Shown here one piece after another: positions 19,917-29,104 of a DNA stretch of 64,000 nucleotides. A model generated the notes under the pieces. It was given only the letters and a program-made list of their open reading frames with translations, was not told the origin of the DNA and made no database searches. The stretch is from Hyphomicrobiales bacterium. Lineage in GTDB: Bacteria; Pseudomonadota; Alphaproteobacteria; Rhizobiales; Aestuariivirgaceae. The stretch's first letter is position 1. Each line of letters opens with the position of its first letter. The translations under genes and the position numbers were made by a program. The stretch lies in NCBI GenBank assembly GCA_016710435.1, contig JADJVV010000001.1, positions 1,448,501 to 1,512,500 on the forward strand, read 5' to 3'.

Positions 19917-20627
19917 TCACTGCTCCTTGAAGCGGTAGCCGACGCCATACAGCGTCTCGATGCCATCGAAGGCCTCGTCGACCTGGTTGAACTTCTTGCG
20001 CAGGCGCTTGATGTGGCTGTCGATGGTGCGGTCGTCCACATAGACCTGGTCATCATAGGCGGCATCCATCAGGGCATCGCGGCTCTTCACGATGCCGGGG
20101 CGCTGGGCCAGCGACTGGAGGATGAGGAATTCGGTGACGGTGAGCGTCACCGGGCGTCCGTCCCAGGTGCAGGAATGGCGGTCGGGATCCATGGCGAGCT
20201 TGCCGCGCTCGATCACCTTGTTGGCTTCCTGCGGCATCACCACACCATCGCGCGCGCCGGCGCGGCGCAGGACGGCCTTCACGCGCTCCACCAGAAGACG
20301 CTGCGAGAAGGGCTTCTTGATGAAGTCGTCGGCACCCATCTTCAATCCGAAGAGTTCGTCGATCTCATCGTCCTTGGAGGTGAGGAAGATGACGGGAAGG
20401 TCGGTCTTCTGGCGGATGCGGCGAAGCAGTTCCATGCCGTCCATGCGCGGCATCTTGATGTCGAAGATCGCGACATCCGGCGGATTGTCCTGCAGGCCTT
20501 GCAGCGCTGCGGCACCGTCGTTGTATTTCTGGACGGAATAACCTTCCGCCTCCATGGTCATGCCCACGGACGTGAGGATGTTGCGGTCATCATCGACCAG
20601 GGCAATCGTCGGCATCTTCTTGTTCAT
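19917..20627 (-). CDS. chvI: Response regulator ChvI (OmpR family)
   Basis: 236 residues: an N-terminal receiver with acidic residues Asp12-Asp14 and the phosphoacceptor Asp56 ([10 protein letters not shown]), then a winged-helix OmpR-type DNA-binding domain (about 135-235, ending [13 protein letters not shown]). The ATG at 20627 follows AGGAGGAAACGAAAGG; a 48-residue upstream extension would overlap the divergent gene. It precedes chvG by 32 bases. In many Rhizobiales pckA lies divergent to chvI; here a split-barrel flavin protein takes that place. Confidence 0.97.
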   Translation of the reverse strand: MNKKMPTIALVDDDRNILTSVGMTMEAEGYSVQKYNDGAAALQGLQDNPPDVAIFDIKMPRMDGMELLRRIRQKTDLPVIFLTSKDDEIDELFGLKMGADDFIKKPFSQRLLVERVKAVLRRAGARDGVVMPQEANKVIERGKLAMDPDRHSCTWDGRPVTLTVTEFLILQSLAQRPGIVKSRDALMDAAYDDQVYVDDRTIDSHIKRLRKKFNQVDEAFDGIETLYGVGYRFKEQ

Positions 20628-20718
20628 CCTTTCGTTTCCTCCTGTCGCATAGGTATGAAAGTGGAACAAAATGTGGCATCTGATATAGGACCTTCTCCCT
20701 GTGATTGCGAGGCCCGAG

Positions 20719-21198
20719 ATGCCCCAAAGCGAGCCGAAATCCCCCAAGCGCGACGCCATGGAAGCGGCCAAACGCCTCTTTCAGGCGGGTGGAACGGCGG
20801 CACTGGCGGTGCTGGACGCCGGCGGCGCACCCCTCGTCACCATGGTCAACACAGCCGTGGATGGAGGATTGCGGCCCTTGATCCTCATCTCGGCGTTGTC
20901 GCTGCACACCCGCTGCCTTCAGGCCGATGCGCGCGCCAGCCTGATGCTGCACGAGAACTTTCCCGAGGGCGATCCACAGACGGCGATGCGCGTCACCCTC
21001 TCGGGCAGTTTCGTGAAGGTGCCTGACGCCGGGAGGGAAGTGGCGGCGAAGGCGTTCCTGGCGCGCCATCCCTATGCGGAGCTTTATGCGGGCTTTGGCG
21101 ACTTCGCCTATTGGTGTCTGGAAGCGGAAACAGCCCACATCGTCGCGGGCTTCGGCCGCGCCTATGACGTGCGCTTCAAGGATCTCGCCGCGGCCTGA
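20719..21198 (+). CDS. Pyridoxamine-5'-phosphate-oxidase-like FMN split-barrel protein (HugZ-like)
   Basis: About 159 residues with the split-barrel pattern [19 protein letters not shown] followed by [22 protein letters not shown], which resembles the N-terminal domain of haem-utilisation (HugZ) and PNPOx-like flavoproteins. It lacks the second domain of longer HugZ proteins. The ATG at 20719 has GAGG a few bases upstream; an in-frame GTG at 20701 is an alternative. Divergent from chvI across about 90 bases, so the two may share a control region. Biochemical role unknown; FMN-dependent oxidoreduction or haem degradation are possible. Confidence 0.75.
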   Translation: MPQSEPKSPKRDAMEAAKRLFQAGGTAALAVLDAGGAPLVTMVNTAVDGGLRPLILISALSLHTRCLQADARASLMLHENFPEGDPQTAMRVTLSGSFVKVPDAGREVAAKAFLARHPYAELYAGFGDFAYWCLEAETAHIVAGFGRAYDVRFKDLAAA

Positions 21199-21218
21199 AC
21201 CAGAACCGGCTGCAACCG

Positions 21219-22004
21219 TCAGCCCATCATCTCGGCGGGGGGTGTCTTGGCGCCGGTCATGAAGGCCACCGCATCCGACATGGTGAAGTCCTTCGGATTG
21301 ATGGTGCACAGCCGCCGCCCGAGGCGGTGGATGTGGATGCGGTCCGACACTTCGAACACATGTGGCATGTTGTGCGAGATGAGCACGATGGGGAGGCCGC
21401 GCTTCTTCACGTCGAGGATGAGTTCCAGCACGCGCCGCGATTCCTTGACGCCAAGCGCCGCCGTCGGTTCGTCCATGATCACGACCTTGGAACCGAAGGC
21501 CGCGGCCCGCGCCACGGCCACGCCCTGACGCTGTCCGCCCGAGAGCGTTTCCACCGCCTGAGAAATGTTCTGGATGGTCATCAGGCCGAGCTCGGACAAT
21601 TTCTGCCGCGCGATCTTTTCCATGGCCTTGCGGTCGAGCATGCGCAGCAGCGATCCCAGGGCGCCGGGTTTGCGGATTTCCCGGCCGAGGAACATGTTGT
21701 CGCCGATCGAGAGTGCCGGCGACAGCGCGAGGTTCTGGTAGACCGTTTCGATGCCGGCATCGCGCGCCTTCATCGGATCGGAGAAGTGCACGGGCTTGCC
21801 TTCCAGCGTGATCTCGCCTTCATCCGGCGTGACCGCGCCGCACAGCGCCTTGATGAGGGTGGACTTGCCCGCGCCGTTGTCGCCGATCACGGCGAGGATC
21901 TCGCCGGGGTAGAGGTCGAAATCGGCATTGTCGAGGGCGGTGACGCGGCCATAGCGCTTCACCAGCTTGCGGGCCTGGAGAATGGGTTCCTTGCTCATGG
22001 TCAT
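21219..22004 (-). CDS. frcA: Fructose-type ABC importer, ATP-binding subunit
   Basis: 261 residues with one nucleotide-binding domain, unlike the duplicated RbsA type. Walker A GDNGAGKST is at 41-49, the signature is ETLSGGQRQGVAVARA and Walker B is VVIMDEPTAAL. The single-domain ATPase with FrcB-like and FrcC-like partners matches the rhizobial FrcBCA importer for fructose, ribose and mannose. GGAG six bases before the ATG at 22004 decides the start. Eight bases separate it from the permease gene. A kinase gene frcK, which follows frcA in Sinorhizobium, is absent here. Confidence 0.9.
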   Translation of the reverse strand: MTMSKEPILQARKLVKRYGRVTALDNADFDLYPGEILAVIGDNGAGKSTLIKALCGAVTPDEGEITLEGKPVHFSDPMKARDAGIETVYQNLALSPALSIGDNMFLGREIRKPGALGSLLRMLDRKAMEKIARQKLSELGLMTIQNISQAVETLSGGQRQGVAVARAAAFGSKVVIMDEPTAALGVKESRRVLELILDVKKRGLPIVLISHNMPHVFEVSDRIHIHRLGRRLCTINPKDFTMSDAVAFMTGAKTPPAEMMG

Positions 22005-22012
22005 GTTCTCCT

Positions 22013-23074
22013 TCAGCCCGAAACCTTGCGGATCCACTGGTCGACTGTCACGGCGCCGATGATGAGCGCACCGGTGAGCAGCACTTTCCATTGCGGATCG
22101 GCGTTCATCATGTTGAGGCCCATGCTCATCACGCCCACGATCACGGCGCCGAACAAGGTGCCGAGGATGGAGCCGCGTCCGCCGAAGAGCGAGATGCCAC
22201 CGATCACGGCAGCAGTGATGGCCTGCAGGTTGTAGTCGGTGACGACCGTGGAAGGCGAGATCGAGCCGTTGCGCCCGATCGAGACCCAGGCCGCGATGGC
22301 CGCGATGATGCCGGCAAGCCCATAGGTCGAGAGCAGCACGCGGTCGACGCGGATACCGGATAGTTGCGCGGCATCGGGATCATCGCCCACCGCATAGAGA
22401 TGACGGCCCCAGGCCGTGTAGTTCAGCACGTACCAGAGCACGAAATAGATCGCGATCATCAGCAGCACGCCGAGTGTGATGGCCGCCGAGCCGATCTTGA
22501 AGCTGGTGCCGAAGAAATGCAGCCAGGAGGTTGCGGCCGTCACGTCGGCTTCGCGCAAGGTCTCGTTGGCGGAATAGATGAGGCACGCCGCCATGATGAT
22601 GTTCCACGTGCCGAGCGTCACGATGAACGGCGGCAGCTTCACGCGGCTGACGAGGAAGCCGTTGGCGACGCCGCACAGGCCGGCAATCGCGAAGCCCAGC
22701 AGCAGGGCGATGGGGCCGGGGAGACCATAGGCGATGACGCCGTTGCCCATCAGCACGAAGCTGAACACCATGATGACGCCGATCGAAAGGTCGATGCCGG
22801 CGGTGAGGATGACCAGCGTCTGCGCGGCGGCGAGGATGCCGACCACAGCCACCTGCTGGAGGATGAGCGTGAGCGTGAAGGCGGAGAAGAATTTTCCGCC
22901 GATGGCGATGCCGAAGAACAGGATGAGGCCGATCAGGACGATCAGCGGGACGGCGGCAGGGCTGCCATGGAGGAAGTGCTGCATGCGGCGAAGGCCGCCG
23001 GCGTGTTCATCAAAAGAGGCGACGCTTGTGTCGCTCTTGTCCAGAACCTTCTCGAACTCCTGCGCCTGACTCAT
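22013..23074 (-). CDS. frcC: Fructose-type ABC importer, permease
   Basis: 353-residue BPD_transp_2 permease with about ten helices, of the ribose/xylose/fructose family. TAGIDLSIGVIMVFSFVLMG and GRGSILGTLFGAVIVGVMSMG are typical family stretches. The ATG at 23074 sits nine bases after GGGAGGG; a GTG two codons upstream is possible. It lies between the binding protein and ATPase genes, with a stem-loop in the gap to frcB that may set relative expression. Confidence 0.92.
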   Translation of the reverse strand: MSQAQEFEKVLDKSDTSVASFDEHAGGLRRMQHFLHGSPAAVPLIVLIGLILFFGIAIGGKFFSAFTLTLILQQVAVVGILAAAQTLVILTAGIDLSIGVIMVFSFVLMGNGVIAYGLPGPIALLLGFAIAGLCGVANGFLVSRVKLPPFIVTLGTWNIIMAACLIYSANETLREADVTAATSWLHFFGTSFKIGSAAITLGVLLMIAIYFVLWYVLNYTAWGRHLYAVGDDPDAAQLSGIRVDRVLLSTYGLAGIIAAIAAWVSIGRNGSISPSTVVTDYNLQAITAAVIGGISLFGGRGSILGTLFGAVIVGVMSMGLNMMNADPQWKVLLTGALIIGAVTVDQWIRKVSG

Positions 23075-23132
23075 TTGCACAGCCCTCCCTTCCCTTGTGT
23101 GTTGGGGTGCATTCGCACTCCCGATAGTGGAA

Positions 23133-23152
23133 GGGCGGCTCGTGAGCCGCCC
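23133..23152 (-). other. Stem-loop between frcB and frcC
   Basis: GGGCGGC, loop of six, GCCGCCC forms a strong GC hairpin between the binding-protein and permease genes on the minus-strand mRNA. No T tract follows, so it fits an mRNA-stabilising or partial-termination element that raises frcB over frcCA. Confidence 0.5.
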
Positions 23153-23191
23153 CTCTCTCTGGTCAGATCATTGAACGAAATGCGGCGGGGA

Positions 23192-24211
23192 TCAACCCCA
23201 GCACTTCGCCGTGCCTTCCTTGGTGTCGATGGACTTGACGCCATTGGCCGGCTTGTCGGTCACGAGGTTCACGCCCGTGTCGAAGAAGCTCTTGCCTTCC
23301 GTGGGCTTGGGCTTCTCGCCCGAGTCGGCCCACTTCTTGATCGCTTCCACGCCATAGGCCGCCATCATCAGCGGATACTGCTGCGAGGTGGCGCCGATCA
23401 CGCCTTCCGCAACCGACTTGACGCCGGGGCAGCCGCCGTCAACCGAGACGATCAGCACGTCCTTTTCCTTGCCCACGGCCTTGAGCGCCTGATAGGCGCC
23501 GACAGCAGCCGGCTCGTTGATCGTGTGGATCACGTTGATGTTGGGGTTCTTCTGGAGAAGGTTTTCCATGGCCTTGCGGCCGCCTTCTTCGTTGCCGTTG
23601 GTGACGTCATGGCCGGCGATGCGGGCATCGTCTTCGTCACCGATCTTGTTGGCATCCTTGGTGTCGATGCCGAAGCCCATCATGAAGCCCTGGTCGCGGA
23701 GAACGTCGACCGTCGGCTGCGACGGCGTGAGGTCGAGGAAGCCGATGACCGCATCCTTGGCCTTGTCGCCGAGCGTGGCGGCAGCCCAGGCGCCGATCAG
23801 CTTGCCGGCTTCCAGGTTGTCGGTGGCGAAGGTCGCGTCAGCAGCGTCTGCCGGATCGAGCGGCGTGTCGAGGGCGATGACCACGAGGCCTGCGGCCTGG
23901 GCCTTCTTCACCGAGTCCACGATGGCCTTGGTGTCGGAGGCGGCAATGAGGATGCCCTTGGCACCGTCGGCGATGCAGGACTCGATGGCAGCCACCTGGC
24001 TGTCATGATCACCGTCAACCTTGCCGGCATAGGTCTTGAGATCGACGCCCAGTTCGGCGGCCTTGGCAAGCGCGCCTTCCTTCATCTTCACGAAGAAGGG
24101 GTTGGTGTCCGTCTTGGTGATCAGGCAGGCGCCGACGCCGGCGGCCTGTGCCGACGAAGCCATGGCCAGAAGGCCCGCGCTCAGCAGTGCAGTCTTGAGA
24201 AATGATTTCAC
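23192..24211 (-). CDS. frcB: Fructose-type ABC importer, periplasmic binding protein
   Basis: 339 residues. A signal peptide ([23 protein letters not shown], cleavage near residue 23) is followed by a Peripla_BP_4 sugar-binding fold ([52 protein letters not shown]). The chosen start is the GTG at 24211, eight bases after GGAGG, since longer ATG starts place non-signal sequence before the peptide. Divergent from the ROK regulator frcR, with a strong operator between, consistent with sugar-induced uptake of fructose or related monosaccharides. Confidence 0.92.
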   Translation of the reverse strand: MKSFLKTALLSAGLLAMASSAQAAGVGACLITKTDTNPFFVKMKEGALAKAAELGVDLKTYAGKVDGDHDSQVAAIESCIADGAKGILIAASDTKAIVDSVKKAQAAGLVVIALDTPLDPADAADATFATDNLEAGKLIGAWAAATLGDKAKDAVIGFLDLTPSQPTVDVLRDQGFMMGFGIDTKDANKIGDEDDARIAGHDVTNGNEEGGRKAMENLLQKNPNINVIHTINEPAAVGAYQALKAVGKEKDVLIVSVDGGCPGVKSVAEGVIGATSQQYPLMMAAYGVEAIKKWADSGEKPKPTEGKSFFDTGVNLVTDKPANGVKSIDTKEGTAKCWG

Positions 24212-24324
24212 GTTCAATACCTCCCATGATGACCCGCAAGCGTGCGGGCGAACGTCGTGATTTCGCGCAAAACCAGCATTGCCGGACCCGTTTTCGAAAT
24301 CCAGCCTGGACTTGCACGGCATCA

Positions 24325-24354
24325 ATCATGGAATCGAAATCCGCGGACTGTCAA
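24325..24354 (-). promoter_or_regulatory. frcB promoter
   Basis: Minus strand TTGACA (24354-24349), 18-base spacer, CATGAT (24330-24325): a perfect -35 and a 4/6 -10. The -35 box lies in the left arm of the adjacent operator, so a repressor there would block polymerase. The predicted leader is about 105 bases. Confidence 0.55.
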
Positions 24355-24383
24355 TAAGTAAATCAGAGTGATTTATTTATTGA
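24351..24383. promoter_or_regulatory. Operator between frcR and frcB, probable FrcR binding site
   Basis: TCAATAAGTAAATCA (24351-24365), spacer GAG, TGATTTATTTATTGA (24369-24383): 15-bp arms that match with one mismatch. The element is strikingly AT-rich in a GC-rich region. Both ends carry TTGAC sequences pointing outward, so it overlaps the -35 regions of both genes. Size and symmetry fit a dimeric ROK repressor that also controls itself. Confidence 0.75.
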
Positions 24384-24432
24384 CTTTGCATACGGCACGG
24401 CAAAGTCTGCGCCCTTCGCATGAATTCAATCA

Positions 24433-25713
24433 ATGAGGCAGGGACGGGACATGGCATTGCCGGCCGACATCGCCAAGGCTGAACGCCTGCGCCCCCAGGC
24501 GGAGGATTCCGAAGGCGTGGCCGATGCCGGACGGGCAGGGCGCGGCACCACCCAGACCGGCGTGCGCATCTATCACGAGCGGCTGGCCCTCTCCCTCATC
24601 CGCACCCATGGCAGCCTGTCGAAGGCCGAGATTGCGCGCCTCACGGGCCTCTCCGCACAAACCGTTTCGGTGATCGTGCGCGGCCTCGAACGCGACAATC
24701 TCGTGCGCAAGGGAGCCTCCGTGAAAGGCCGCGTGGGCCAGCCCTCGCAGCCTTACTCGCTCAATCCCGATGGTGCCTTTTCGCTCGGTCTCAAGGTGGG
24801 CCGCCGCTCCGGCGACCTGGTGCTCATCGACCTCGCGGGGCGCAAGCGCCACGAGGTGCACATGCCCTATCATTTTCCGACGCCGGAAGACTTCCTGGGA
24901 TTCGCTCGCAAGGGATTGAAGGAGATCGCGGCCAAGCTGGGCCGTGAGCAGATGCGCCGTGTGGCGGGGCTGGGCATCGCCGCCCCTTTCGAATTGTGGA
25001 AGTGGGAAGAGGAAATCGGCGCGCCCCATGACGTGATGGAAGCCTGGAAGGACTTCAATCTCACCAACGAGGTCATGAAGCTCTGCGACTGGCCGGTCAT
25101 CTCCTGCAACGATGCGACCGCGGCCTGCGCAGCGGAACTTCTGCACGGCACCGGCCGCAGGTACCGCGACTTCGCCTATCTCTACGTCGGCTATTTCGCT
25201 GGGGGCGGACTCGTCATCAACGGTCAGCTTTATCAAGGCCCAACCGGCAATGCCGCGGCCTTCGGATCACTGCCCGTGCCCCGGCCCGGCGGCGGCAGCG
25301 AGCAGCTCATCCACTTCGCCTCGCTCTATGTGCTGGAACGCGCTCTCCATGCGGCGGGAAAATCGCCGGCCCTCATGTGGCGCCGTGGCGAAGACTGGTC
25401 CGAGGCCGAACCCGAGATGACCGCCTGGATTTCCCACGCCGCGAGGGGTCTCGCCTCCGCCGTGGCCAGCATTGCGAGCGTCGTCGATTGCCCCGCCATC
25501 ATCATTGACGGAGCCGTACCGCCTGCCGTGCGCCAGCGGCTGGTGGAGGCAACGCGGGCCGAGGCCCGGCTCGTCAACAAGGATGGCATCACGCCCTTTG
25601 CCATCGAGGAGGGCGCCATCGGCATTGATGCCCGTGCCATGGGCGCTGCCAGCCTGCCGCTTTTCGCGAATTTCATGGCCGACCGCGACGTGCTCTTCAA
25701 GGATGCGGCCTGA
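24433..25713 (+). CDS. frcR: ROK-family transcriptional regulator of the frc operon
   Basis: 426 residues: an N-terminal winged helix-turn-helix (around residues 58-95, LSKAEIARLTGLSAQTVSVI) followed by a sugar-kinase-like ROK domain that binds sugar. The glucokinase-like glycine stretch (YVGYFAGGGLVINGQLYQG) is present, as in repressors that sense but need not phosphorylate sugar. An in-frame ATG at 24451 is an alternative start. Divergent from frcBCA with a strong palindrome between them, it most likely represses the transporter in the absence of fructose-type sugars. Confidence 0.88.
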   Translation: MRQGRDMALPADIAKAERLRPQAEDSEGVADAGRAGRGTTQTGVRIYHERLALSLIRTHGSLSKAEIARLTGLSAQTVSVIVRGLERDNLVRKGASVKGRVGQPSQPYSLNPDGAFSLGLKVGRRSGDLVLIDLAGRKRHEVHMPYHFPTPEDFLGFARKGLKEIAAKLGREQMRRVAGLGIAAPFELWKWEEEIGAPHDVMEAWKDFNLTNEVMKLCDWPVISCNDATAACAAELLHGTGRRYRDFAYLYVGYFAGGGLVINGQLYQGPTGNAAAFGSLPVPRPGGGSEQLIHFASLYVLERALHAAGKSPALMWRRGEDWSEAEPEMTAWISHAARGLASAVASIASVVDCPAIIIDGAVPPAVRQRLVEATRAEARLVNKDGITPFAIEEGAIGIDARAMGAASLPLFANFMADRDVLFKDAA

Positions 25714-25777
25714 ACGGATCCACGGCGCGCACGCCGCCCTTGCAGCCCGCCCCGCCATCGGCTTAACGCCTGCGAGC

Positions 25778-26875
25778 ATGATCCTCCTTGCCATCGATAC
25801 GGCTCTCGCCTCCTGCTCCGCGGCTCTCTACAGCCCGGCGGAAGACCGCATCCTGGCGGCTGAACAGCAGGCGATGGACAAGGGCCATGCCGAGGCAATC
25901 GCCCCCATGGTCCAGCGCGTGCTGGCGGCGGCGGGACTGTTACCGCACGATGTCACCTGCATCGCCGTGACGACAGGACCCGGCACCTTCACGGGATTGC
26001 GCATCGGCCTCTCGCTCGCGCATGGCATGGCGACGGCCCTTCATTGCCCCGCCGTGGGGATCGACACACTGACCGCCACGGCAGCGCCGCTGCTGGCGGC
26101 GGAGCCTGATCTCCTGGTGGTGCACAAGGCGGGCGCCACCGGACAATTCTATGCCGCCCGGCTCGTGAACGGCGTCACAGGCCCGCTGCTGTTTGATGGA
26201 CAGGATGCCGTTCTGGCCCTGGCGGAGAATGGCACGCCCTCCGTGATCGGCACAGGCGCAGATGACATTGTGGCCCTGGCGCCAACGGTGCTCAGGCGCC
26301 TCACGGGCTTTGACCTTCCTGCCGCGTCCGGCTTTGCCCGTCTTGCCGCAACACGTCCCGCAACGGATGCACTTCCGCAGCCGCTCTATCTCCGCGAACC
26401 GGACGCCAGGCCACAGCCGGCCTTTGCGGCGGAGACAATCCGCCTCGCCACGCTCGCCGACATTCCCGCACTGGCCCGCCTGCACCGCATGTGCTTCGAG
26501 GCCGGCTGGAGCGACGGGAGCCTTGGCGAAACACTCTCCAGTCCCGGCGTCACGGCCGTTCTGGCGGAACGCGATGGAGCACCGCGTGCCTTCCTCGTGT
26601 TGCGCAGTGTTGCAGGCGAAGCCGAGATCCTGACGCTCTGCACCGCCCCCCATTGGCGCCGCCGCGCCCTGGCCGGAAAGCTGCTGGAGGCCGCGCTGGA
26701 GATGCTCCGTGCACAGAATGTTCTGGCCTGGCATCTGGAGGTCGCCGCCGACAACGGAGCGGCCATCGCCCTCTACGGCAGCCACGGCTTTCGCGAGACG
26801 GGACGGCGCAAGGGCTACTATGCCCGCCACCACGCAACACCCTGCGATGCCATTCTGATGACGCGGACGCCATGA
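25778..26875 (+). CDS. tsaB: Fused TsaB-RimI protein (tRNA t6A synthesis subunit plus N-acetyltransferase)
   Basis: A 365-residue single frame holding two normally separate proteins. Residues 1-205 are TsaB (MILLAIDTALASCSAALY; GPGTFTGLRIGLSLAHGMA), the partner of TsaD in making the universal t6A37 tRNA modification. Residues about 217-365 are a GNAT domain (IRLATLADIPALARLH; acetyl-CoA loop RRRALAGKLLEAAL near 293; LEVAADNGAAIALYGSHGF), the RimI type that acetylates ribosomal protein S18 or other N termini. The ATG at 25778 is the TsaB family start. There is no stop or frameshift at the junction. It overlaps plsC by ATGA. Confidence 0.93.
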   Translation: MILLAIDTALASCSAALYSPAEDRILAAEQQAMDKGHAEAIAPMVQRVLAAAGLLPHDVTCIAVTTGPGTFTGLRIGLSLAHGMATALHCPAVGIDTLTATAAPLLAAEPDLLVVHKAGATGQFYAARLVNGVTGPLLFDGQDAVLALAENGTPSVIGTGADDIVALAPTVLRRLTGFDLPAASGFARLAATRPATDALPQPLYLREPDARPQPAFAAETIRLATLADIPALARLHRMCFEAGWSDGSLGETLSSPGVTAVLAERDGAPRAFLVLRSVAGEAEILTLCTAPHWRRRALAGKLLEAALEMLRAQNVLAWHLEVAADNGAAIALYGSHGFRETGRRKGYYARHHATPCDAILMTRTP

Positions 26876-27663
26876 GCGGCGATACGTTGCGTCATATCCG
26901 GCCGGCCCTGCTGCTGTTCGGGTTCGCCGCCTTCACACTGCCCCTGATGCCGGTGCAGCAACTGCTGCTCTGGGCCTGGCCCGCCGCCGCCGCCCGCTTT
27001 CCCCACTGGTATCACCGCAACGTCGCCCGCCTCCTTGGCATCAGGATCGTCATCTCCGGGCAGAGGCCCGCAGGCGGTCCGGCCTTCATCGTGGCCAACC
27101 ATGTTTCCTGGCTCGACATCATCGTGCTCTCGGCGGCGGCACCGGTGAGTTTCGTCGCCAAGAAGGAGGTGGCGAAATGGCCCTTCTTCGGAACGCTGTC
27201 GCGACTGCAACGCACTGTCTACATCGACCGCGAACGCCGCCACTCCACCGGCAAGGAGCGCGACGAGATCAGCGAGCGCCTGAAGGAAGGCGGCATGATC
27301 GTGCTTTTCCCTGAGGGAACCTCGCACACGGGACGCGAGATATTGCCGTTCCGCTCCTCCTATTTCGCCGCCGTCCATGATCCCGACATTCCCGTGATCC
27401 CCGTGACGCTGGCCTACACCGCGCGCTGGGGGCTTCCGCTGTTGCAGCGCGAGGTGCCCCGCTATGCCTGGTATGGCGACATGGACCTGCCGCCGCATCT
27501 GTGGAACGCTGTTGCCGAAGGGCCGCTCACGGTGGAGGTCATATTCCATGAGCCCGAAACCATGGCCCATGCCAGGGACAGGAAACGCCTCGCCGCCCAT
27601 GCCGAGCGCACCATCCGCCACGGTCTGGTGGACGCGCTTCACGGGCCGGTCAAAAACGGCTAA
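26872..27663 (+). CDS. plsC: 1-acyl-sn-glycerol-3-phosphate acyltransferase
   Basis: 263-residue membrane-associated acyltransferase that makes phosphatidic acid. One N-terminal helix (residues 10-35) is followed by the catalytic HX4D box NHVSWLD (about 75-81) and the substrate motif FPEGTSHTG (about 146-154). The start at 26872 overlaps the tsaB-rimI stop as ATGA; longer starts upstream lie within that gene. Some family members acylate lyso-ornithine lipid (OlsA), a common rhizobial lipid, so that role is a genuine alternative. Confidence 0.9.
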   Translation: MSGDTLRHIRPALLLFGFAAFTLPLMPVQQLLLWAWPAAAARFPHWYHRNVARLLGIRIVISGQRPAGGPAFIVANHVSWLDIIVLSAAAPVSFVAKKEVAKWPFFGTLSRLQRTVYIDRERRHSTGKERDEISERLKEGGMIVLFPEGTSHTGREILPFRSSYFAAVHDPDIPVIPVTLAYTARWGLPLLQREVPRYAWYGDMDLPPHLWNAVAEGPLTVEVIFHEPETMAHARDRKRLAAHAERTIRHGLVDALHGPVKNG

Positions 27664-27672
27664 TTCCCGCCC

Positions 27673-29067
27673 ATGAACGATATGCCCCAGACCCCCGGCG
27701 CGGCCCCACCCGTGACGGCTGAAAAGAAGGTCTTCATCCGCACCTATGGCTGCCAGATGAACGTCTACGACTCGACCCGCATGGAAGCGATCCTGACGGG
27801 CGAGGGCTACGTGGCTGCAACAGCCCCGGAAGAAGCGGACCTCGTCATCCTCAACACCTGCCACATCCGCGAGAAGGCGGCGGAAAAGGTCTATTCCGAA
27901 CTGGGCAAGGTGCGCGCCATGAAGCGGGCGCGCGCCGATGCAGGCAAGGACATGGTGATTGCCGTGGCGGGCTGCGTGGCGCAGGCCGAAGGCGAGGAGA
28001 TCGCCCGGCGCGCCAAGGGCGTTGATCTGGTCTTCGGGCCGCAGACGTTCCATCGCCTGCCCGATTATCTGGCGCGCCACCGCGCCACGGGCCGCACGGT
28101 GGTGGAGACGGAATTCCCGGCGGAAGAGAAATTCGGCGCGCTCGCCTCACGCGCTGCAACGGGCGCAGGCGTGGCGGCCTTCCTCACCGTGCAGGAGGGT
28201 TGCGACAAGTTCTGCAGTTTCTGTGTGGTGCCCTATACGCGCGGTTCCGAATTCTCGCGGCCCCTGCAGCAGGTGCTGGCGGAAGCGCGCGATCTCGCCG
28301 CCAAGGGCGTGCGCGAGGTGACGCTGCTCGGCCAGAACGTCAATGCCTATCGCGGGCCTGAGGGCAAGGGCCTCGCCAGCCTCGCAAGCCTTGTCACGGA
28401 ACTTTCGTCAATACCGGGCATTGAACGCATCAGGTACACGACCAGCCATCCCCGTGACATGACCGACGACCTCATTGCTGCCCATGCCGAAAACCAGAAG
28501 CTCATGCCCTATTTGCATCTTCCCGTGCAGGCTGGCAGCAACCGCATCCTCAAGGCCATGAACCGCGGCCACACTGCCGGGAGCTATGTGGACTTGGTGG
28601 CGCGCGTCCGCGCCGCAAGACCCGACATCGCCCTCTCCGGTGACTTCATCGTCGGTTTCCCGGGCGAGACGGAAGCGGAGTTCGGCGAAACGCTCGCGCT
28701 GGTCGAGAGCGTCGGCTACGCCTCGGCCTATACCTTCAAGTATTCCCCGCGCCCCGGCACACCTGCCGCCGAGCGCGACGACCAGGTGGATGAAGACGTG
28801 AAGCTGGACCGCCTGCACCGCCTGCAGGCCCTGATCGCCAGCCAGCAGAAGTCCTTCAATGCCGCCTGCGTGGGCCGCCGCCTGCCCGTTCTGATTGAAA
28901 AGCCGGGCCGGAACGAAGGCCAGGTGATTGGCCGGTCGCCCTATCTGCAAAGTGTCCATATGGACATTCCGCCGGACGGACCCCACATCGGCAACATTGT
29001 GGAGACGCAAATACTGGGTGTTGGCCCGAACAGCCTTTCGGGCCAATATGCCGGTGTCCTTGCGTGA
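27673..29067 (+). CDS. miaB: tRNA-2-methylthio-N6-dimethylallyladenosine synthase
   Basis: 464 residues, a radical-SAM methylthiotransferase that adds ms2 to i6A37 of tRNA. The N-terminal UPF0004 domain has [10 protein letters not shown] and NTCHIREKA with auxiliary-cluster cysteines; the radical SAM CxxxCxxC is CDKFCSFC at about 177-184; a TRAM domain ends the chain (residues about 385-450). It starts nine bases after plsC and leads the miaB-phoH-ybeY-corC operon. MiaB rather than MtaB or RimO is supported by the YGCQMN and VVPYTRG sequences. Confidence 0.97.
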   Translation: MNDMPQTPGAAPPVTAEKKVFIRTYGCQMNVYDSTRMEAILTGEGYVAATAPEEADLVILNTCHIREKAAEKVYSELGKVRAMKRARADAGKDMVIAVAGCVAQAEGEEIARRAKGVDLVFGPQTFHRLPDYLARHRATGRTVVETEFPAEEKFGALASRAATGAGVAAFLTVQEGCDKFCSFCVVPYTRGSEFSRPLQQVLAEARDLAAKGVREVTLLGQNVNAYRGPEGKGLASLASLVTELSSIPGIERIRYTTSHPRDMTDDLIAAHAENQKLMPYLHLPVQAGSNRILKAMNRGHTAGSYVDLVARVRAARPDIALSGDFIVGFPGETEAEFGETLALVESVGYASAYTFKYSPRPGTPAAERDDQVDEDVKLDRLHRLQALIASQQKSFNAACVGRRLPVLIEKPGRNEGQVIGRSPYLQSVHMDIPPDGPHIGNIVETQILGVGPNSLSGQYAGVLA

Positions 29068-29104
29068 TTCCCGGACCCCTCGAGAGGAATGGAGACAGAG
29101 ACCT

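Noticed and set aside
22364..24205. 613-codon plus-strand frame opposite frcC and frcB
   Set aside because: Rich in His, Gly and Arg with no family resemblance; the opposite strand encodes a clear sugar transporter.
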